The translations under genes were made by a program, and so were the position numbers. A DNA stretch of 64,000 nt, taken from contig NC_084599.1 in NCBI RefSeq assembly GCF_033807715.1, forward strand, positions 4,302,125 to 4,366,124. The letters are read 5' to 3'. Numbering within the stretch: the first letter of the stretch is position 1; every line of letters starts with the position of its first letter. The notes below the pieces were generated by a model. It saw nothing but the letters and a program-made list of their open reading frames with translations. It was not told the origin of the DNA and did no database searches. Positions 1-64,000 of the stretch are shown here, piece by piece. This DNA comes from Cololabis saira (Eukaryota > Chordata > Actinopteri > Beloniformes > Belonidae).

Positions 1-328
1 ATGAACCTGAAGCAGGGACGGCTCCAAAAATGTTTCATAGGGGGGGGCCAGATGGGGCCAGTTCAATTCTTGTGGTGGACACCAAAACCAAAAGCCATCA
101 GTACAGGATTTTATTATACTGTTGTAGTATACAGGCTCAGAAATACTTAATGCATTTGGCCCAAATGATTTGGGATGAAACACATAACTGACGATAGAAT
201 CTATGTGACGGCAAGTGTTTTTTTTTTGTTTGTTTATTGAGGCAAGTGGTGTGGCTAGTGGGGTGGCCAGCAAATTTGTAGGGGTGGCCGTGGCCACCCC
301 TGGCCACTCCCTGGTGGTGCCACTGACC
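1..328. mobile_element. Right end of an hAT-like element
   Basis: The stretch ends in GGTGGTGCCACTG. This resembles the CAGTGGC-type termini of hAT transposons, preceded by palindromic GTGGCC-rich sequence around 281-302. It abuts SINE sequence at 329. The left end lies outside the window, so the family is tentative. Confidence 0.4.
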
Positions 329-958
329 TGAAGGTCAGTGGTTCGAGTCCTAGTTCCTCCTGTGTCCTGTGTCCACTTTTCCACTAGAACCTACTCAGCC
401 CGACTTGGGTTGGCCAATCAGACGTCTGAGTCAGGATGTGACATTGTTTCAAGAGCGACTCGCGGCTTCTTGTTCCTTTTTTTGAAGAACAATGGCAGCA
501 CAGAAATCTGTTCCGTGGTCAAACTCCGAGGTGGAGACCTTCTTAAACCTGGTGGCGGAGGAAAATATCCAGACAGAGCTAAATGGGGCCATGAGGAATG
601 AAAACATATACCAGGAGCTTTCTCAGTCCATGTCTGTCAAGGCTACAAACGTCACAGCAGCTTCCTCCAACCTCCTACTTCTGATCTGGGTATTGAAAAT
701 AAACGAGGGCGAGGCGGGTGGAGTCGGGCTGAGTAGGTACTAGTGGAAAAGCTCCATTAGTGTCCTTGGGCAAGACACTGAATCTCCAGTTTTTCCCGGT
801 TGTCAGGCCAGCACCGTTGTATGGCAGCTCTGCCGACAACCAGTGTGTGAATGTGTGCGTGTGTGGGTGAACGTCTACAGTGTAAAGCGCTTTGGGCCTG
901 TAGGAGTACAGCTGGAAAGCACTGTATAAGTGTAATCCATTTACCATTTACCATTTAA
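329..958 (+). mobile_element. tRNA-derived SINE, interrupted
   Basis: The head holds a B-box-like GGTTCGAGTCC near 350. The body holds GTCCTTGGGCAAGACACT near 760, and the tail is repeated CCATTTA at about 938-958. The head and body are separated by the TIR element at 376-751. The same body motif occurs in the SINE at 27041. Confidence 0.6.
376..751 (+). mobile_element. Short TIR transposon with a Myb-like coding fragment
   Basis: Inverted termini of about 29 bp (CTTTTCCACTAG... and its complement) bound the element. From 492 it carries an open fragment starting MAAQKSVPWSNSEVETFLNL, a Myb/SANT-like trihelix start of the kind found in the accessory protein of PIF/Harbinger transposons. It is truncated and non-autonomous. 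No clear target duplication could be fixed. Confidence 0.55.
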
Positions 959-1068
959 TATAGCACCAATCAATCACAACACCAGAGAAATCCCAAAACG
1001 TTGGATTCAGTGAGACCACACACCTTTACAAACTGATTACTGTGTTTCCCATTCGTGTGTTTCCAAGT

Positions 1069-1477
1069 GCACTGCAAAAACTCTAAATCTTACCAGGAAT
1101 ATTTGTCTTATTTCTAGTTAAAATGTCTCATTTTTAGTCAAAAAATCTCATTACACTTAAAACAAGAGTCATTACCAGAAAAATTACTTGTTATTTGACA
1201 ATTTTCACCTGTTTCAAGTAGATTTTCACTTGAAATAAGTAAAAAAATCTGCCAGTGGAACAAGATTTATCTTCTCATTACAAGCAAAATAATCTTGTTC
1301 CACTGGCAGATTTTTTTACTTATTTTAAGTGAAAATCTACTTGAAACAGGTGAAAATGTTGTTTTTTCCAGTGAAGAGTCTTGTTTTAAGTGTAATGAGA
1401 TTTTTTTTTACTAAAATGAGACATTTTAACTAGAAATAAGACAAATATTCTTGTTAAGATTTTGAGTTTTTGCAGTG
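1069..1477. mobile_element. Foldback element, CACTGCAAAAA family, copy 1
   Basis: The two halves are near-complementary over most of their length, from CACTGCAAAAACTC to TTTTTGCAGTG, so the element could fold into one long hairpin. It is flanked by TG on both sides. Other copies are at 8171, 14978, 35587 and 37973. Confidence 0.75.
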
Positions 1478-1555
1478 TGAATCTGTCAGGCGATTCATGA
1501 CAAAAATACAAATATTCTGGTTGAACAATGTCTGCAGTTTTAGTCAGAGACTCAC

Positions 1556-59247
<57,692 letters not shown>

Positions 59248-59533
59248 CTACAGGGGTAAAGACAGGAGTGTGAGAGCAAACAGAAAGAGGAGATACAACC
59301 ACTGGACTGGCTAAGATGCTATGTTCACACTACCAGACACATTGTTCAATTCCAATACAATTCTTATTTGGTTAAGTTCTGATTTGATGGTTTTTTTCAA
59401 GTGTCTTGTATCAGACTTTGATGTGGATGTGACAGCTCTCTGAAACGACATGCATGTGCACGAGATACCTGTCAGGAAGTGTCATTTGTACCAGCAGCAA
59501 GAGAAAATGTCATAATTGTAAGCTCTTGAAGCC

Positions 59534-59690
59534 AGACAGGGCCGGTTCCTGGTTTAAACGCTCTAAGGGGGGGGGGGGCACTTGATCAAAAGCATTGTCT
59601 GATTTGGTGTTTACACTTGGAGTGTTTTGAAGCCACAAAGGAAATCTTTTTTTAGGGCCACCAAAATCCTAGGACCGGCCCGGCCTGAAG
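59534..59690. mobile_element. Short hAT-like MITE
   Basis: CAGGGCCGGTTCCTGG at the left and CCTAGGACCGGCCCGG at the right are inverted, with a G-run near 59566-59578. No certain target duplication. Confidence 0.5.
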
Positions 59691-61515
59691 AGAAGATTTA
59701 TCAAGACTCGCGCCACTGCCACAGTGCACCGTAACTTAAACAACACAAAACAGGTTTTGCCTTATGGCAGCGCATCACATGTTTTGTGCGAACCTATACT
59801 TACTTTACTTTAAAAAATTAAAAAAATTAAATATAAAAATATATATATATTTTTTTTATTTTTATTTTTTTTTTAGTGAGTTATATGCCTAAGCACAAAA
59901 AAAAAAAATAAAAAAATTTGTTCTGTTCATTTATATTTTTTCTACAGCAAAACAAGATGGACAAAACAAATCAAAAGTTATACACCTTAAACCTGGCCTA
60001 TGGCGCCCTAATCTGTGAAATGATTAGAGAAAGTAAAAGATCCACTATACTGTGTTTCACTAAGTGCCTTGTAGCAATCGGTTTCTCACTCTGGACATTA
60101 TTGTTATACAAGCATATGTTGTAAAATGTCAGTAAGCAGCCTAACATCATTGAGTGACAGCAGGGGTAAGGGAAGTTCGCTGTGGGGAGGGAATGTTTAA
60201 TGTTTTGTTTATGTGAAAGTGAAAATCAATAAAAAGAACTATGAAAGAAAGTAAAAGATCCATGGGTGGTGCTAGAATCAGCGGCTTTACATTTTGGGTC
60301 AACTCTCCAGAACTATATTGGCATCATTTTGTCCTCTTATCCCTTCAAATGTCCCGAGTCCAACAAACCTAGCCACGCCCATTTCCTATCAAATGTTCTG
60401 ATAATTTTCACATGAAAAGTGAAAGTAAAACTCCTTATTTGTATTTTTGATCTGTCAACACCATCGCATAGATCTAGATAGTGACAAACTTCACCTGATC
60501 TCAACTTCCTTCATGTGTTGCTGCCATCACATTCAATCTTTAACGTTTAATTGTAAATAAAACATGTTCATGAGATCTGCAAACCATTAGACTTGGGTTC
60601 TAATTATATTTTACAGAGAATTCCATGTTTTTATTTGCAGTTCTACTGTACAAGTTACCAGCAGAAATACACACTCGTAGTTGGTCAGTGGCATAAAGTG
60701 GAGTAAAAAGGGGAATTCTCAGCAGAGTGGCTGTTTAATTGTGTTGTGGAAAACTTACAGAGGGTTTTGTGGGCATGCAGATACTCTGAATCAAATAGTC
60801 CTTCAGGGAAAAGCTGCTTGATTGAGTTAGGGGGGAAAGCAATTGAAGTTAGAAATGTAAAATTGCCAATTTCAGCTTTACCCCCCTGGGGGCTCATGGT
60901 TGCTCTTCATCCACTACAACAGTCCCCAAAAGGACCATGAAATGGATGCTACACAAAAACAATTATGGTAAAAACGATATGCATCCTAAGACCATCTAGA
61001 CCGAGGTATTTGCTGCTGGAGTGCATCACTACGTGGGAGGGTTGTGACTGGACTTGTGGTTATGCATTCATGTGATTCTGTGGAAGAACATTTTTATTAA
61101 GAAAAAACGATAACCAGTGATGTCTACTTTAAGCGCAATAAAAAAGCCCCCACACCTTTGGACCACCCTAACAACTATAACACTGCTGCAAAGGCAAAGT
61201 GCAGTTTCTACAAACTAGATGTACTCATTCAACTTTCTTACCGTGTTTCTTACTAAACATTTTTTGGGGGGGGGGTTATTTTAGTGGGTTCAGGGCCGCA
61301 AGCCGGGACTCAAGCCTTTTACTGCGAAATATTTTCAGCAGTAAACCTAAATAATAAGAGAAGTTTGTTCGTTTTTATGTTTTTTTTTTAAATCACAGCA
61401 ATGAAGGATCAAAGACACCCCCCCTCCCTCTCTCTCCATGCTCCCTAAGAAAACACAACCAATCATAAACGCGCTTCATAATAGTGAAACCTCAGGCTGT
61501 CAGAAAAGCTAAAAT
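59691..61515. other. Intron upstream of Ig3, no gene recognised
   Basis: It includes AT-only low complexity at about 59808-59915, possible transposon debris with AATCAATAAAAAG near 60226, and a G-run near 61267. No mini-exon or Ig domain exon could be identified. Confidence 0.4.
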
Positions 61516-61804
61516 CCCTCTGTGGCAGAGTGGAGGAGCTGCAGCCACTCAGGCTGACGGGACACAGGTGTGGCCCGTCAACCTCTCCACCCTGCCAGCC
61601 TTGATAAGGCGGGGCTGGACAGCAGCAAGGGTCAGACTGGAGCTGCTGGTCGGAGGAGCTGCTGGTGGCTGATGCTGTGGGAGAAGGTGGTTCTGCACGT
61701 GTGTGGCTGTGATCTGGGTGATTATTAAATAAAAGGGTCTGCACAAAGCTCCGTGTCCTCTCCATCCTGTCGGTCGGGCCCCCGTGGCACTCACACTGCT
61801 ACAC

Positions 61805-61822
61805 TGGCGCCCAACGTGGGGC
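61805..61822 (+). promoter_or_regulatory. Primer-binding site, tRNA-Lys type
   Basis: TGGCGCCCAACGTGGGGC, one base after the 5' LTR, is an 18-base complement to the 3' end of tRNA-Lys(1,2). It would prime minus-strand synthesis. Confidence 0.9.
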
Positions 61823-61839
61823 CCGATGGGAGGAGAGGC

Positions 61840-62679
61840 ATGGAGCGGGCCCTGGACGCGCTCGCCCAGGCCATTGCGGACCTGGCCGCCCTGCGCCGGG
61901 ACCAGGGCGGGCATCAGCTCGCTGTGTTGGCGGCGCTGATGCCCGCGGACCGACCCATCCCTGCGCCACGCCGGAGGTTCGCCGGAGCAGCGCGGGAGGA
62001 GCTGGCGGCGCCGCAGCTGAGAGGCCGGGAGGCAGAAGCTGCGGGCCGCCAAGCGACGGCTCCCGAGACGGCAGGGCCAACGGAGCGACCCACCCCGGCA
62101 CCACGCCTGAGGTTCGCCGTGGCAGCGCTGGCGGGGCTGCAGCCGACCGGCCGTGAGGCAGTCGCTGCAGGCCGCCAGGCGATGGCTCCTGAGGCGGAGT
62201 CGGAGGCAGAGTCAGAGGTGGAGTCGGAGGCGGAGTCGGCTGCAGAGGTGGAGGCGGACCAGCAGGGCACCGTGACGGAGGAGGCGGTCCTGGACACACC
62301 AGCTCCAGAGAAGGGCTGCGCCGTGGAGGAGGCAGTCCCGGGGACGGACCAGCAGGGGGGCGTGATGGAGGAGGGGGTGGTCCTGGACGCACCCCGGCCA
62401 CGGCCGCAGATGCCGTCTGGCCCGAGGCCACCAGGGGCCCGGTCCCGAAAGCGGCTTTCTCGGCGGTCAGCCCGAGGACGGCCGCCCGACCGGTCCCGCT
62501 GGTCGGCCCGACGCCGAGGGCGGCCTCCCGACCCAGGAAGGCCCGGGGGGCGCAGACGGCGGTTCCTCTCCTGCTCCGAGGGGGGCGGGGGGGGAGTAGG
62601 CTCGGCCGGACAGACCCCGGCGCGAGTTTGGCGTTGGGGGTGTGTGGCAGAGTGGAGGAGCTGCAGCCACTCAGGCTGA
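61840..62679 (+). CDS. Open frame of the compact LTR element (Gag-like at best)
   Basis: A 279-codon frame starts at the first internal ATG (MERALDALAQAIADLAAL) and ends a short way into the 3' LTR. Three parts are visible: an Ala/Leu-rich helical N-terminus with two related blocks (PIPAPRRRFAGAA near residue 45 and PTPAPRLRFAVAA near residue 88), an acidic middle (SEAESEVESEAES near residue 130), and an Arg/Pro/Gly-rich basic C-terminus. I recognise no family. An acidic-then-basic layout could suit a packaging protein, but this is inference. Its high GC and CpG content differ from the surroundings. Confidence 0.55.
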   Translation: MERALDALAQAIADLAALRRDQGGHQLAVLAALMPADRPIPAPRRRFAGAAREELAAPQLRGREAEAAGRQATAPETAGPTERPTPAPRLRFAVAALAGLQPTGREAVAAGRQAMAPEAESEAESEVESEAESAAEVEADQQGTVTEEAVLDTPAPEKGCAVEEAVPGTDQQGGVMEEGVVLDAPRPRPQMPSGPRPPGARSRKRLSRRSARGRPPDRSRWSARRRGRPPDPGRPGGRRRRFLSCSEGGGGGVGSAGQTPARVWRWGCVAEWRSCSHSG

Positions 62680-62919
62680 CGGGACACAGGTGTGGCCCGT
62701 CAACCTCTCCACCCTGCCAGCCTTGATAAGGCGGGGCTGGACAGCAGCAAGGGTCAGACTGGAGCTGCTGGTCGGAGGAGCTGCGGTCATGGGGTGTGCT
62801 TGTGCACTGTGTGTGATTTGGGTGTAAATAAACAGGGTCTGCACTGAACTCCGTGTCTCTCCATCCTTCGGGCGGGCCCCCGTGGCACGCACCCTGCCAC
62901 ACCCTCATTCCTGGACAAA

Positions 62920-64000
62920 TTTGCATCCTGCGGCTCTGACGTTAAGAAGTTTTGGAAAAACTGTCAAATCCGTGCGAACAAGCTCACTACTCTCCAATTC
63001 CCCAGGATGATGACTTTTGGTGACTCTGTTGTAACTGATAAGACACTTTGACTCTGCTCATGTCTCCACTGTTGAGCCCTTTATTGCTGGTCCATCACAT
63101 CCACCAATGAATTCCATATCTGACACATAAGGACCTCACCAACCTGCATTCTAACAAGTTGGTTGGCCCTTGTTTCCCATGTTTCTAAAGGTTGCTGGTC
63201 CTCTCATTGCTGTCCCCATCTCAAGGCTGTTCAATATGTCTCTGGAGCTGTCAGTTTTCCCTCGAGGCTGGAAATCTGCACAAGTCATCCCACTCTTTAA
63301 GGGTGGCTGGGGCTCGAATCCCAAATGCTACAGACCCACATCCATCTTGCAGTGTTTGGCAAAGGTCTTAGTGTATTGGTGCATAAACAGCTAAGCCACT
63401 TCATGGCCTTAAATAACGTCCCGTCCGATGTGCAGTCTGGGTTCCGTCCAGGCCATGGGTGCACCACAGCTACTCTGAAGGTCCTGGATGATATTGTCAG
63501 CGATGCACAACTTCTTGGAGTCTAATAAGGTGTCATTAGACTCCAAGAAGTTGTGCATCGCTGCCTTTATTGATCTAAATAAAGCGTTTGATTCTGTCAA
63601 CTACTCCATACTGCTGCAGAGGCTCCCTAGCATTGGCCTGTCACTGCACTCCTGTGAATGGTTTGCCAGCTACTTAAACAGCAAATAAAGACTGAAAACA
63701 TTCTAACTGACCCTCTCACCATCACTAAAGGAGTGCCCCAAGGATCTATAGGCTTAATGCTATTCTCCATTTACATCAATGTACTGTAGTAGGTAAGAAC
63801 GCTGGCAATTCCAAACGTCACCTATACGCTGATGATACCATCATATACTAAGAGGGCCCTTCTCTCCACTCAGCGGCATCCACACTACAGCTCAGCCTCA
63901 CCTCCATTGAGCAGTATTTTCATAGCCTTCATCTCCTTCTCAATACAAAGAAAACTAAATGCATAATTTTAGACCGGAGACATGATCCCAGCACTGCTCC
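62920..64000 (+). mobile_element. LINE reverse transcriptase, broken, runs off the window
   Basis: Pieces read FPRGWKSAQVIPLFKGG, then VQSGFRPGHGCTTATLKVLD, AFIDLNKAFDSVNYSILLQ and LYADDTIIY before a stop near 63850. These are the catalytic blocks of a non-LTR reverse transcriptase of the same general kind as the scrap at 2040. Frameshifts, stops and a 28-bp inverted duplication (63499-63562) disable it. Confidence 0.8.
63499..63562. repeat. Perfect 28-bp inverted repeat within the LINE
   Basis: The arms at 63499-63526 and 63535-63562 are exact complements (AGCGATGCACAACTTCTTGG...), with an 8-base loop AAGGTGTC. The right arm is the true coding copy (LDSKKLCIA, leading into AFIDL), so the left arm is an inverted duplicate. 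Confidence 0.9.

Larger units (their letters stand above)
61521..62901 (+). mobile_element. Compact LTR retrotransposon, complete ends, no pol
   Basis: The 5' LTR (61521-61803) and 3' LTR (62643-62901) both begin TGTGGCAGAGTGGAGGAGC and end in TACA or CACA. CCCTC lies directly outside at 61516-61520 and 62902-62906. A primer-binding site follows the 5' LTR. The interior is only about 839 bp and has one open frame, with no protease, reverse transcriptase or integrase. It resembles a TRIM-type non-autonomous element that kept or gained a coding frame. A solo LTR of the family is at 42254. Confidence 0.92.

Noticed and set aside
376..751. A clean 3-bp Harbinger target duplication for this element
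   Set aside because: The flanking bases do not give an unambiguous direct repeat, so the superfamily rests on the Myb-like fragment and termini only.
1069..1477. hAT classification for the CACTGCAAAAA foldback family
   Set aside because: The termini look hAT-like, but no intact copy here has an 8-bp target duplication. Matching dinucleotides are seen instead.
61549..62926. Long Pro/Ser/Arg-rich minus-strand frames opposite the compact LTR element
   Set aside because: They are shadows of a GC-rich region. The LTR direction, primer site and plus-strand frame define the sense strand.

Overview
The window looks like teleost fish nuclear DNA, probably from a percomorph-type genome. It holds introns with clean GT-AG boundaries, one vertebrate cell-adhesion receptor gene, and fish-style repeats: L2, L1-like and other LINEs, Ty3/gypsy, Tc1, PIF/Harbinger, hAT and TTAA-type DNA transposons, tRNA-derived SINEs and very long micro- and minisatellites. 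There are no bacterial genes, no operons and no CRISPR array.

The only host gene I can support is on the minus strand. It is the ectodomain and transmembrane part of a LAR-family receptor protein tyrosine phosphatase, closest to PTPRF (LAR). Twelve exons can be placed to the base, and their phases agree across every junction. From right to left they are: Ig3 (58978-59247), FN1+FN2 (57962-58543), FN3 in two exons (53287-53423, 47779-47923), FN5 in two exons (39950-40143, 36042-36159), FN6+FN7 (27948-28529), FN8 in two exons (20860-20957, 19724-19980), two membrane-proximal exons (14142-14223, 12510-12713) and the transmembrane exon (1556-1719). The signal peptide and Ig1-Ig2 lie beyond the right edge. 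Both phosphatase domains lie beyond the left edge. Two features are unusual for LAR. I find no FN4 exon, and the poly-arginine furin site expected in the membrane-proximal exon is absent.

The rest is intron and almost all of it is repeat. From left to right: nested SINE, Harbinger and TTAA elements (1-5.8 kb); a LINE 3' fragment (7-7.8 kb); a TTAA element inside a foldback element (8.2-9.4 kb); a LINE reverse transcriptase (10.2-11.3 kb); a 2.1 kb DNA transposon with an inner transposon that carries a 41-bp minisatellite (17.0-19.1 kb); an L2 with an open RT frame (21.7-23.4 kb); a GC-rich foldback element, a 21/22-bp minisatellite and a SINE (25.9-27.4 kb); a broken gypsy element (30.4-32.7 kb); an L1-like 3' end (34.6-35.5 kb); a compound GGAA/CGAA microsatellite (37.1-37.4 kb); a solo LTR (42.3 kb); a three-level transposon nest (43.8-47.6 kb); a Tc1-like element with an hAT insertion and a 2.1 kb 37/40-bp minisatellite grown from its own transposase sequence (48.3-53.2 kb); a 4.2 kb satellite of 9-bp monomers with an 828-bp higher-order repeat, ending about 30 bp from a splice donor (53.7-57.9 kb); a compact LTR element with a tRNA-Lys primer site and its own open frame (61.5-62.9 kb); and another LINE running off the right edge.

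The most notable points are the loss of the cleavage site and of FN4 in the receptor, the satellite beside the FN1-FN2 donor that stays in frame if the intron is retained, the transposase-derived minisatellite, and the small LTR element with a coding frame.
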